Assembly: GCF_002305895.1 (NCBI RefSeq)
Contig: NZ_CP022203.1
Location: 2,272,501 to 2,336,500, forward strand
From: Corallococcus macrosporus DSM 14697
Lineage (GTDB): Bacteria > Myxococcota > Myxococcia > Myxococcales > Myxococcaceae
DNA length: 64,000 bases
Reading direction: 5' to 3'
The notes under the pieces were generated by a model. It was not told where the DNA came from, did not search any database, and saw only the letters and a program-made list of their open reading frames with translations. Each line of letters begins with the position of its first letter. Position 1 is the first letter of the stretch. Of the stretch, positions 45,517 to 54,750 are shown one piece after another. A program made the translations under genes and the position numbers.

Positions 45517-46981
45517 CGACAACGGAAACGTCCTCGACACCCTCGAACCCGGCAGCGTGCGCCGCATCCACCTGGTGGGCGTGGCCGGCACGGGCATGGG
45601 CTCCTTCGCCGGCATGCTCAAGGCCGCCGGCTACGACGTCACCGGCAGCGACGAGAACGTCTACCCGCCCATGAGCGACATGCTCCGGACCTGGGGCATC
45701 CCCGCCTCCACGCCGTACCGTCCGGAGAACCTGGACGCGGCGAAGCCAGACCTGGTCATCATCGGCAACGTCATCCGCCGCGTGAATCCCGAGGCCACCG
45801 CCGTGCGCGAGCGGGGCCTCAAGCAGATGAGCTTTCCCGCCGCGCTGGGCTCGCTCTTCCTGGACCGCTCGCACTCCGTCGTCGTGGCCGGCACGCACGG
45901 GAAGACCACGACGTCCTCGCTCATGGCCCACGTGCTGGTGGCCGCGGGCAAGGACCCGTCCTTCCTGGTGGGCGGCGTCACGCAGAACTACGCGGGCAAC
46001 TACCGCGTCGGGAAGGGCCCGCACTTCGTCGTCGAGGGCGACGAGTACGACACCGCGTACTGGGACAAGGGCTCCAAGTTCCTCCACTACCGGCCGCGCA
46101 CCGCCATCCTCACCAGCGTGGAGTTCGACCACGCGGACATCTTCCGGGACTTGCCGCACTACGAGGCCACGTTCGACAAGTTCGTCCGGCTGATTCCCCA
46201 GGACGGGCAGCTCGTCGTCTGCGCCGCGTACCCCAACGCGGTGAAGCTGGCGCGCGAGGGCTGCCCGGGGCGCGTGGCGACGTACGTGGCGAAGGAGGGC
46301 GCGGACGCGGACTACACGCCGCGGAACCTGTCCTTTGGCCCCGAAGGCGCCCGCTTCGACGTGGTGGCCCACGGCAAGCCCCTGGGCACGGTGCAGCTCC
46401 CCATGGGCGGCGCGCACAACGTGGAGAACGCGCTGGCCGTCATCGCCGCGGCGCTGGGCCTGGGGCTCAGCTTCGACGAAATCGCGCAGGGGCTGGCCTC
46501 CTTCAGCGGCGTGAAGCGCCGGCAGGAGCTTCGCGGCGAGCCCGACGGCGTCATGGTGATTGACGACTTCGCGCACCACCCGACGGCGGTGCGGGAGACC
46601 ATCGCGGCCATCCACCACCGCTACCCGCAGCGGCGCCTGTGGGCCGTCTTCGAGCCGCGCTCCAACACCAGCCGCCGCAACATCCACCAGGAGGACTACG
46701 CCCACGCCTTCCCCGGCGCGGCCCGCGCCAGCCTCAAGGTGCCCGAGCGCCACGACAAGGTCCCCGTGGGCGAGGAGCTGGACGTGCGCAAGCTCGTCGC
46801 CGACCTCCAGGCCCAGGGCATCCCCGCCGAGGGCGCCACGGAGGTGCAGGCCCTGGTGGACCTGGTGGCCCAGGAGTCCCGCCCCGGTGACGTGCTGCTG
46901 GTGATGAGCAACGGAGCCTTCGGCGGCTTCATCGACAAGGTGCTCGCGGCCCTCTCGGCTCGCGCGCAGAAGGGAGCCTGA
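45509..46981 (+). CDS. mpl: UDP-N-acetylmuramate:tripeptide ligase Mpl
   Basis: A 490-residue Mur ligase that reattaches recycled L-Ala-gamma-D-Glu-meso-DAP to UDP-MurNAc. N-terminal IHLVGVAGTGMGSFAGMLKAAGYDVTGSD is the MurC-like nucleotide-binding fold; ATP loop VVAGTHGKTTTSSL; VEGDEYDTAYWDKGSKFLHY and VEFDHADIFRDL are characteristic of Mpl; C-terminal IDDFAHHPTAVRETI and FEPRSNTSRR follow. ATG 45509 lies inside the end of the gene before, so translation is coupled. Its stop is one base before the next start codon. Confidence 0.93.
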   Translation: MADDNGNVLDTLEPGSVRRIHLVGVAGTGMGSFAGMLKAAGYDVTGSDENVYPPMSDMLRTWGIPASTPYRPENLDAAKPDLVIIGNVIRRVNPEATAVRERGLKQMSFPAALGSLFLDRSHSVVVAGTHGKTTTSSLMAHVLVAAGKDPSFLVGGVTQNYAGNYRVGKGPHFVVEGDEYDTAYWDKGSKFLHYRPRTAILTSVEFDHADIFRDLPHYEATFDKFVRLIPQDGQLVVCAAYPNAVKLAREGCPGRVATYVAKEGADADYTPRNLSFGPEGARFDVVAHGKPLGTVQLPMGGAHNVENALAVIAAALGLGLSFDEIAQGLASFSGVKRRQELRGEPDGVMVIDDFAHHPTAVRETIAAIHHRYPQRRLWAVFEPRSNTSRRNIHQEDYAHAFPGAARASLKVPERHDKVPVGEELDVRKLVADLQAQGIPAEGATEVQALVDLVAQESRPGDVLLVMSNGAFGGFIDKVLAALSARAQKGA

Positions 46982-46982
46982 C

Positions 46983-47540
46983 ATGCCGCGCCTGCCAATC
47001 GCCGTCGTCGCTGGAGCGCTCGCGCTGTCCGGCTGCGCCAGCCACCCGCCCATGCCGTCCACCGTGGCGGATGGGCAGGGGGCTTCGCAGCGCGGCGGGC
47101 TCAAGGGCTCGGAGGCGCTGGACTTCCAGGTGAAGCGCTACCCGGGCGGCGAGCCGTATGACCTCGCCTCGGACCGGGGGAGCGTGGTGGTGCTCGACGT
47201 GTGGGCCACCTGGTGCGAGCCGTGTAAAGACGCGCTGCCGTACTACCAGGACCTCGCGAACGAGTACGCGGACCAGGGCTTGAAGGTCTACGCGCTCAAC
47301 ATCGACGAGGACCCGCGCGCCATCCCCACCTTCCTGGAGGAGACGAAGGTGACGCTGCCCGTCCTCATGGACGAGAACGCCCAGGTGGCCGAGCGCACCC
47401 TCAAGGTGCGGGGCATGCCCACCACGTACTTCATCGACCGCAAAGGCGTGGTGCGCCACGTCCACGAGGGCTTCGCCGAGGAGTTCCTCGCGAAGTACCA
47501 GACGGAGCTCGAGGCGCTGCTCGCCGAGCCCACCCCGTAG
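46983..47540 (+). CDS. TlpA/ResA-like thioredoxin-fold lipoprotein
   Basis: A 185-residue exported thiol oxidoreductase. Leader PRLPIAVVAGALALSGC is a lipoprotein signal with Cys at 18. The thioredoxin fold has the active site WATWCEPCKDALP (CEPC) and the cis-Pro loop RGMPTTYFID. The partner would be a membrane CcdA/DsbD protein elsewhere. It follows mpl directly and precedes the inositol phosphatase by 11 bases, so it is in the same transcription unit. Confidence 0.9.
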   Translation: MPRLPIAVVAGALALSGCASHPPMPSTVADGQGASQRGGLKGSEALDFQVKRYPGGEPYDLASDRGSVVVLDVWATWCEPCKDALPYYQDLANEYADQGLKVYALNIDEDPRAIPTFLEETKVTLPVLMDENAQVAERTLKVRGMPTTYFIDRKGVVRHVHEGFAEEFLAKYQTELEALLAEPTP

Positions 47541-47551
47541 AGGAGAGCGTC

Positions 47552-49008
<1,457 letters not shown>

Positions 49009-50274
49009 TCAGTACATCACGGAGAGGCGCGCGTACCCCTCGTGCCGCGAGTAGTTGAGGCCGCCGCCATCCACCGAGGAGGCACGGCGGCCCAGCATGT
49101 AGCCGGCCGCGCCCTTCAGCCACGGGGAGAACTGGTACTCCGGGCCGACATTCACGCCGATGACGGTGTCGCGCCGGCCGCCGTCGAAGCGCAGGAAGTC
49201 CACCGCGAGCCCGGCGGCCACCGTCAGCTTGCCGCCGAAGAGGGCGCGCACCTCGCCGTAGCCCCGGTTGTCCGTGAAGAAGTTGTAGGCCGCCACCGGC
49301 TCCAGCGTGCGCAGGTAGCCCGCCTTGAAGCTCAATGTGGGGCTGTAGAGGTAGGTGCCCTCCAACTGCCCCAGGAAGGTGCCGCCGCCGGTGCTGCCCA
49401 GGTTCTGCCCCCAGCCCGCCTTGGCCGTGACGGCCACCTTGGGGGACACGAGGCCCGCCACGCCCGCCATGGCGCGCAGCAGCGAGGCGCTGGGCGTGAC
49501 GTCGTTGAAGTAGTCGCGCACGTCCAGGTGCGCGTCCAGCACCACCGCCGTCTTCGGCAGGAAGCGCCAGCGGCCCTCCGCGCCCAGGCGCAGGTTGCCG
49601 TAGTCGAAGCGCTCCACCGCGGCCGGGTCGCACACGCTCTCGGTGCAGCCGATGGGGCTCACCGAGCTCAGCGGCTGGAAGAACTCCACCGCGTAGGCCA
49701 CGCTGGGAATCAGCTCCACCGCGCCGCCACCGGGCCGCCACGGCGCCCGCACGCGGGCTTCATTGAAGAGGCTGAGCACGCCCACGCCCACCGCCGCGGT
49801 GCGCGTGCGGTCCGAGCGGGCGAACTGGTCCGACACCTCCACCGACAGCGGGGCGTCCGGGTTGAAGCGGGCGTTGAGGTCCGCCGCGCCCTCCATGCGC
49901 GAGGCCGCGCTGGAGTTCTTCGTCACCAACCCGGTGTACATCACGTAGTCCAGGTTGGCGCCCAGGTTGAACGCCAGGGTGGAGGACGGGATGTCCAGCC
50001 GGAAGCCGGGCCGGAAGCGCAGGGCCACGTCGCTCGACAGGTTCGCGGAGACGGGGTCGCTGTTGGGCTCCGGGTTGGTGGTGGGCGAGAAGTAGCCCAC
50101 GCCGCTGTCCAGCCGCGTCTCCAGGTCGAAGTAGGGGTGCAGCCGCCCGTTGCCCACCTTGAAGCCGTTGCCCCCGGAGGGCGGCGCCGCGATGCCCTGG
50201 GCCCAGGCCGTGCCGCCCAGCGCGAACAGCGCGAGCGCCCCCAGTCGTCCCCAGAATGTCGCGGGCTGCTTCAT
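49009..50274 (-). CDS. wzpB: Outer-membrane beta-barrel of polysaccharide exporter
   Basis: A 421-residue beta-barrel with signal peptide (FWGRLGALALFALGGTAWAQG). The mature part is a series of amphipathic strands (HPYFDLETRLDSGVGYF, LAFNLGANLDYVMYTG, VVLDAHLDVRDYFNDV) ending in the outer-membrane signal Met-Tyr after ARLSVMY. In Myxococcus an 18-stranded Wzp barrel pairs with a short Wza to make the outer-membrane conduit. The gene directly upstream of the Wza-like lipoprotein and near mglBA fits WzpB of the biosurfactant polysaccharide pathway, as I recall it. The symbol rests on synteny and family. Confidence 0.8.
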   Translation of the reverse strand: MKQPATFWGRLGALALFALGGTAWAQGIAAPPSGGNGFKVGNGRLHPYFDLETRLDSGVGYFSPTTNPEPNSDPVSANLSSDVALRFRPGFRLDIPSSTLAFNLGANLDYVMYTGLVTKNSSAASRMEGAADLNARFNPDAPLSVEVSDQFARSDRTRTAAVGVGVLSLFNEARVRAPWRPGGGAVELIPSVAYAVEFFQPLSSVSPIGCTESVCDPAAVERFDYGNLRLGAEGRWRFLPKTAVVLDAHLDVRDYFNDVTPSASLLRAMAGVAGLVSPKVAVTAKAGWGQNLGSTGGGTFLGQLEGTYLYSPTLSFKAGYLRTLEPVAAYNFFTDNRGYGEVRALFGGKLTVAAGLAVDFLRFDGGRRDTVIGVNVGPEYQFSPWLKGAAGYMLGRRASSVDGGGLNYSRHEGYARLSVMY

Positions 50275-50385
50275 GGCTCAGGAGGGCTTTCCAGGTGGGC
50301 GGGGTCGGCCCTCCCACCCTTCATGCTGGCGACCGGCGGCGTCATAACACGCGTGTCAGACTGGACCGAACGTTTGTTGGCGGTG

Positions 50386-50958
50386 CTACCGGACGGGGCT
50401 GGCGGGAGGTGGGCGCACGAGGAGGAGGTCGGGTGCGAGGGGACGGCTGGGGTCTCCCCCGGGGAGGTTGTTGGGCTCTTCCACCTCCACGAAGAGGTTC
50501 TCATCGGTGCGGAAGGCGAGCTGGCCGATGCACTCCTCGGCCTCGGCGCGGAGCTGCGCCACCTTCTGCTGGGCGATCATCACCTTGGTGTACTCGTGCT
50601 CGCTGGACGAGGCCTCCTGGCGGGACACCGCCTCCTGGAGGGACACGTCCGCCTGCTCGGAGATGCGCAGCAGGCCCTTGATTTGCGTGAGCTTCTCGTT
50701 GGCGCAGTTGAGCTTCACCACGTCCCGGGTGCGCCGCGCCTCCTCCACCTTCCCCAGCACCGAGCGCAGCACCTCGCGCATGCCGCCCAGGGCCTGCGTG
50801 CTGCGCACCAGCTTCGCCGAATCCGGCACGTCGCTGGCCTTCTCCAGCGCCGCGGTGGCCGCGGGAGGGGCGGGCGGCGTGGCGGGGGACGGACCTTGTG
50901 CCGTCGCCATGCCGGCGGCCAGGACGGCAATCAATCCGACGGTTCGCTTGCGGCTCAC
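50386..50958 (-). CDS. Exported hypothetical helical protein
   Basis: A 190-residue protein from GTG 50958 (upstream codons to 50997 are also open). Signal peptide KRTVGLIAVLAAGMATAQG. The body is helical (LRSVLGKVEEARRTRDVVKLNCANEKLTQIKGLLRI in outline, QKVAQLRAEAEECIGQLAF) with one conserved-looking Cys pair, then a Pro-rich tail. I know similar proteins in myxobacterial polysaccharide or gliding loci but no function. It lies 111 bases before the wzpB gene on the same strand. Confidence 0.65.
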   Translation of the reverse strand: MSRKRTVGLIAVLAAGMATAQGPSPATPPAPPAATAALEKASDVPDSAKLVRSTQALGGMREVLRSVLGKVEEARRTRDVVKLNCANEKLTQIKGLLRISEQADVSLQEAVSRQEASSSEHEYTKVMIAQQKVAQLRAEAEECIGQLAFRTDENLFVEVEEPNNLPGGDPSRPLAPDLLLVRPPPASPVR

Positions 50959-51036
50959 GATGCCGCAGAGCGTAGAGCCGGGGGTGGGGGGTGTCAAACC
51001 AACACGAGGGCAATGAAAGTCGTTCTGGCTGACTAA

Positions 51037-51483
51037 TCATGCCTTCTGGGCGAGGCGCACATTGGCCTCTCGCAGACGGGCAGACAGGCTCCTGGCGATG
51101 TTCACCACGATGAAGGTGAAGCCCTCTCCGTGTGTCCTCCGGAACTCGCGGAGGTCCTGCGCGCTGAGCTGAAGCAGCTCCACCTCCGTCTTCGCCCGCA
51201 CGGTGGCGGAGCGGAACTCCTTGTCGATGAGGCCCATCTCCCCGAAGAACTCGGGCGGGGACAGCACCGCGAGCGGATGCAGGCCGCCGTGGGTCTGGCG
51301 GCGGGCGACCTCCACCTGGCCGCGCACGACGACGAAGAGGCTGTCCCCCAGGTCGCCTTCCTCGAAGATGACGTCCCCGGTCGCGAAGTGCCGCGCGCGC
51401 GCCAGCTCGGCGAGGCGGGTGAGCTCCGCGGAGGAGAGCATCTCGAAGAGTGGCGACGAGGCGATGACGGACAGCTTCTCCAT
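51037..51483 (-). CDS. Stand-alone cyclic-nucleotide-binding domain protein
   Basis: A 148-residue protein consisting only of a cNMP-binding beta-roll: LSVIASSPLFEMLSSAELTRLA, FATGDVIFEEGDLGDSLFVVVRGQVEV, the phosphate-binding cassette FGEMGLIDKEFRSATVRA (the FGE...R-[ST]A pattern with Glu and Arg kept), then helices. No DNA-binding or kinase domain follows, so it probably acts by protein contact. It is encoded between the FHA/TonB-like protein and the export genes in the mgl run. Ligand (cAMP, cGMP or none) unknown. Confidence 0.85.
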   Translation of the reverse strand: MEKLSVIASSPLFEMLSSAELTRLAELARARHFATGDVIFEEGDLGDSLFVVVRGQVEVARRQTHGGLHPLAVLSPPEFFGEMGLIDKEFRSATVRAKTEVELLQLSAQDLREFRRTHGEGFTFIVVNIARSLSARLREANVRLAQKA

Positions 51484-51521
51484 GGTCCCCCCGGGCCCGG
51501 GCTGGTGCTCCCCAGCGGAGC

Positions 51522-52865
51522 CTAGCCCGCCGGCGCGAAGACGAAGGGGTAGGAAACGGCCGTCTCGTCGTCGGGTTTGAAGGGAAACACCCAGCTCCGG
51601 ATGGTGGTGCGGATACAGCTCCCCACCGCCTCGCTGCCCAGGGTGTTCTCCTCGATTTCAATGTCCCCCGCGCGGCCGGACGTCTTGATGGTGAAGCGGA
51701 CCACCACCTTGCCCTTGAGGCGGGGGTTGCGCTTGAGCTCCTTCTCGTAGCAGCTCTGGATGGCGGCCTTGCGCGCGCGCACGTAGCGGGCCAGCGCGTC
51801 CCGGTCCACGTCGGCGCTCTCGATTTCGGGCGCGGCGTCCTGCACGCGGCCCTTCACCACCGCCTCCTTCTTGTCGCCCAGGTCCACCTTGCCGCCGCCC
51901 TGGGTGCCGATGGCGCCAATGTCCGTCACCGTGCCGGTGCCGCCGCCTCGCGGGCCACCCGCGGCGCCCACCGAGGCCTCGCGGGCCACGCCCACGCCGC
52001 CCGCGCCCGCCAGGGCCTCGGCGATGTCACCGCCGCCGCTGGCCCCGCCCAGCACGTCCGCGAAGGCGCCCTGGCCTCCGCCGCTGTTGGAGCCCAGAAT
52101 CTTGAGCAGGCCCTTGCCGGAGACCTTCTTCACCACCTCCGCGCGGCGCTGCTGCGCGGCGTCACCGGCGGGCTTGCTCTCCGAGGGCGCGTCCTCCTTG
52201 GGCGCCGCTTCGGGCGTGTCGTTCCTGGGCGCCTCCGCGGCGCCGGTGTCCGCCGGCCTGGGGGCCTCCACCGGGCGCTGGGGGATGATGGCGCGCACGA
52301 AGCGGTCATCCAGCTCGTCCAGCTCCAGCTCGGCCACCTGCGGCGTCTCCGAGGTGATGATGAGGGCGGCGCCGGAGAAGTGGACCAGCAGCGAGGCGGC
52401 GAGGATGCCGAAGAAGACGCGGTCCATCGTCTTCCACCGGCTGACCATGACGTCCGCGGGCAGCACCGGCTTCGCCTCTTCGGGCGGCGGCGCGACGAAC
52501 TGGAAGAAGAGGGTGGCGTCCCCCAGCTCCACCTTGCCGCGCGCGCTCTCCTGCAAGGGCAGGACGTGGAGGTCACCGCGGCGGGTGGCCAGGCCCTGCT
52601 CGCGCAGGGCGTCGAAGTCCACGTCGGACGAGCCCAGGTTGACGCGGCCCTTCATGCCCGGCGCGATGACGAGCTGGAACTGCTGGTTCTGGTGCTCCAG
52701 CAGGGCGAAGCGGGCGGGCCGGCCCTCGGCCGCGGGCAGGACGATGGTGTTCTTCGCGTCGTGGCCGATGGTGACGGCTTCGCGGCGGACGTGGTGCTCT
52801 TCGACGATGCGGCCGTTCTGGATGACGCCGACGCGGAGCAGCTTGTTCTGCGAGGTGGCGGCCAT
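51522..52865 (-). CDS. FHA-like / TonB-like inner-membrane protein (GltG-like)
   Basis: A 447-residue trans-envelope protein. Residues 8-125 form a cytoplasmic FHA-like domain (VTIGHDAKNTIVLP). One membrane helix (DRVFFGILAASLLVHFSGAALIIT, about 148-171) follows. Then an acidic/Pro linker, a Gly-rich region (SGGGQGAFADVLGGASGGGD), and the AgmX/PglI-type C-terminal domain (RARKAAIQSCYEKELKRNPRLKGKVVVRFTI to RSWVFPF), which folds like TonB. GltG and GltJ of the Agl-Glt gliding motor and the Nfs spore complex share this plan. Here it is linked to mglBA. Confidence 0.8.
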   Translation of the reverse strand: MAATSQNKLLRVGVIQNGRIVEEHHVRREAVTIGHDAKNTIVLPAAEGRPARFALLEHQNQQFQLVIAPGMKGRVNLGSSDVDFDALREQGLATRRGDLHVLPLQESARGKVELGDATLFFQFVAPPPEEAKPVLPADVMVSRWKTMDRVFFGILAASLLVHFSGAALIITSETPQVAELELDELDDRFVRAIIPQRPVEAPRPADTGAAEAPRNDTPEAAPKEDAPSESKPAGDAAQQRRAEVVKKVSGKGLLKILGSNSGGGQGAFADVLGGASGGGDIAEALAGAGGVGVAREASVGAAGGPRGGGTGTVTDIGAIGTQGGGKVDLGDKKEAVVKGRVQDAAPEIESADVDRDALARYVRARKAAIQSCYEKELKRNPRLKGKVVVRFTIKTSGRAGDIEIEENTLGSEAVGSCIRTTIRSWVFPFKPDDETAVSYPFVFAPAG

Positions 52866-52869
52866 GGGG

Positions 52870-53142
52870 CTAGAAGGGTTCCTGTTCCACGCTCTTCACG
52901 ACCTTGGGCACGAAGCTCTCGGTGCGGCTGAGGTCGTCGAAGCTCAGGTTGGAGCGCTGGAGGATGTACATGGCCTGGGGCTTCTGGATGCGGCCTTCGA
53001 CGGTGATGGCCTCCAGGCGGATGACCTTGCGCGGGGCCTTCTTCGTGGACGGCGGGGCGCTCCCGGAGGAGGCCTGGTTGGCGTCCTGGGCGAGCACGGG
53101 CGCGGCGGCGAGCAGCACGATGAGGGCGAAGGCGGTGCGCAT
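52870..53142 (-). CDS. Small exported protein paired with FHA/TonB-like protein
   Basis: A 90-residue protein with signal peptide (AFALIVLLAAAPVLAQ) and a short conserved-looking body (APRKVIRLEAITVEGRIQKPQAMYILQRS). VIRLEAITVEGRIQKP resembles the TonB-interacting or secretin-associated strands that recur in Glt/Nfs loci. Four bases separate it from the FHA/TonB-like gene, so they are co-transcribed and probably work together. Confidence 0.7.
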   Translation of the reverse strand: MRTAFALIVLLAAAPVLAQDANQASSGSAPPSTKKAPRKVIRLEAITVEGRIQKPQAMYILQRSNLSFDDLSRTESFVPKVVKSVEQEPF

Positions 53143-53149
53143 GGCGGGT

Positions 53150-54616
53150 CTACTGGGAGTCGGTGGTGAGTCTATCCGAGCCGGCGGGCACCGGGGCAGC
53201 CGGCGCGCCGTCCGGTGACGGTGCCGGGCTGGGTGGAGCGGAGGTGGTGGAAGGTGAGGCGCCAGGCGCCGCGACCTGCGTGCCCGGCGCCTGCTTGGAC
53301 ACCGCGGGGGTGGGAGGTGTTCCCTCGGGAGGCTGCGCTTCGGCGGCTTTCTGGGCCTCGGCGGCCTTGCGGAGCTGGTCCTTCCGTTCGCGCTCCAGCC
53401 GCCGCTCCTCGCGGTCCATCAGCTTGCGCGTGTCCTTCACGTACTGGGGGACGCGGTCGTCGCGCCCGCCGCGCGCCTGGTAGTTGTCGAAGTGGGTGAG
53501 GACCGTCTTGTAGCGCTTCAGCGTCTCCATCCCCGGCGGCTCCACGTCGAGGTAGAGGATGGCGAGGTTGAAGTACGCATCCGCCGCGCCGGGCATCAGG
53601 AGCAACACCTGTTCGTACTCGGCGCGGGCGCGGGCGAAGTGGCCCTGGCCCCGGTAGGCGTTGCCCAGGTTGAGGCGGGCGGAGGCGAAGTCCGGCGCGG
53701 CGCGCACCGCGGCCTCCAGCTCCGTGACGGCGGCCGTGTAGTCCTGGGCCTCGTTGAGCATGGCGCCGAAGTTGTTGCGCGCCTCCGCGAAGTCCGGCCG
53801 CAGCCCGGCGGCCTCCTTGAAGGACTCCATGGCCTGGGGGCGTGCGTCGAGCGCGAGGTACACCAGCCCCAGGGCGTTGTGCGTGGCCGCGTCCTTCGGG
53901 TCGATGGCGCGCGCGTTCTCCAGCACCATGCGCGCCAGCTCGTGCTTGGCCTCGCGGTAGTAGACCTGCGCCAGCACCTGCATGGCGCGCACGTGCCGCT
54001 CGTCGCCCTTCAGCGCCAGCTTGGCCTCCGCTGACGCGCCGGCGTGGTTCTTCGCCTGGAGCAGGGTGATGGCCAGCGCGGTGTGCAGCGCCACCGAGTC
54101 CGGCTGGGATGACAGGCGCTCGCGCAGCTCGGCCTCCAGCTTCGCCGTGCGCCCGGTGCGGCCGTACAGGCGCGCCAGGCAGTCCCACGCGGACTGCTGC
54201 TCGGGGGCCACCTCCAGCGCCTCGCGGTACGAGCGCTCCGCGTCCGCGGCCTTGCCCATCCGCTCCTGGACGATGCCCAGGTTCGTCCACGCGTAGTCCA
54301 GCGTCGGGTCCAGCTCGACCAGGGTGCGCAGCGCCGCCTCGGCCGCGGTCAGCTCACCCCGGCGCGCGATTTCGACGGCCTCGGCGAAGTCGCGCTCGGC
54401 GCCGCGCGGCGCGTCCGGGCGGGCCAGTCCTGGGGACTCGGTGGCCTTCGCGTCCGGCGGCGTCGCGGCGGTGGTGCCTACGGCCTCGGCGGAGGGCGGC
54501 GCGGTGGCCTCCTCGGGCGTGGGCCGGAGGGGGGCGGGCCCGGTGGCGCACGCGGACAGCCAGAGGCTGGCGGCCAGCATGGCCGAGGTTCGCGCGAGGG
54601 CACGAGGCAGTGCCAT
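53150..54616 (-). CDS. TPR-repeat lipoprotein (GltE/AglT-like)
   Basis: A 488-residue periplasmic lipoprotein. ATG 54616 gives a proper lipoprotein signal (ARTSAMLAASLWLSAC); GTG 54753, overlapping the upstream stop, would add 45 unlikely residues. A Pro/Ala spacer precedes about eight TPR units (AWTNLGIVQERMGKAADAERSYREAL; ATHNALGLVYLALDARPQAMESFKEA; ARLNLGNAYRGQGHFARARAEYEQV in outline). The C-terminus is a charged helix then a Pro/Ser tail. AglT/GltE of the gliding machinery has this plan. It is in the leftward run below mglBA. Confidence 0.8.
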   Translation of the reverse strand: MALPRALARTSAMLAASLWLSACATGPAPLRPTPEEATAPPSAEAVGTTAATPPDAKATESPGLARPDAPRGAERDFAEAVEIARRGELTAAEAALRTLVELDPTLDYAWTNLGIVQERMGKAADAERSYREALEVAPEQQSAWDCLARLYGRTGRTAKLEAELRERLSSQPDSVALHTALAITLLQAKNHAGASAEAKLALKGDERHVRAMQVLAQVYYREAKHELARMVLENARAIDPKDAATHNALGLVYLALDARPQAMESFKEAAGLRPDFAEARNNFGAMLNEAQDYTAAVTELEAAVRAAPDFASARLNLGNAYRGQGHFARARAEYEQVLLLMPGAADAYFNLAILYLDVEPPGMETLKRYKTVLTHFDNYQARGGRDDRVPQYVKDTRKLMDREERRLERERKDQLRKAAEAQKAAEAQPPEGTPPTPAVSKQAPGTQVAAPGASPSTTSAPPSPAPSPDGAPAAPVPAGSDRLTTDSQ

Positions 54617-54750
54617 CGCAGGGTTCGCATCGGCGCGGGACCGCGTCACGGAGGCGCGGGAGCCAGGCCGCATCGTGGATGCAGGCGCCTCGGCGGGGGG
54701 CCGCGCCACGGCGGAGGTCGCATCGGCGCGAGAATGACGCGGGCCAGGGC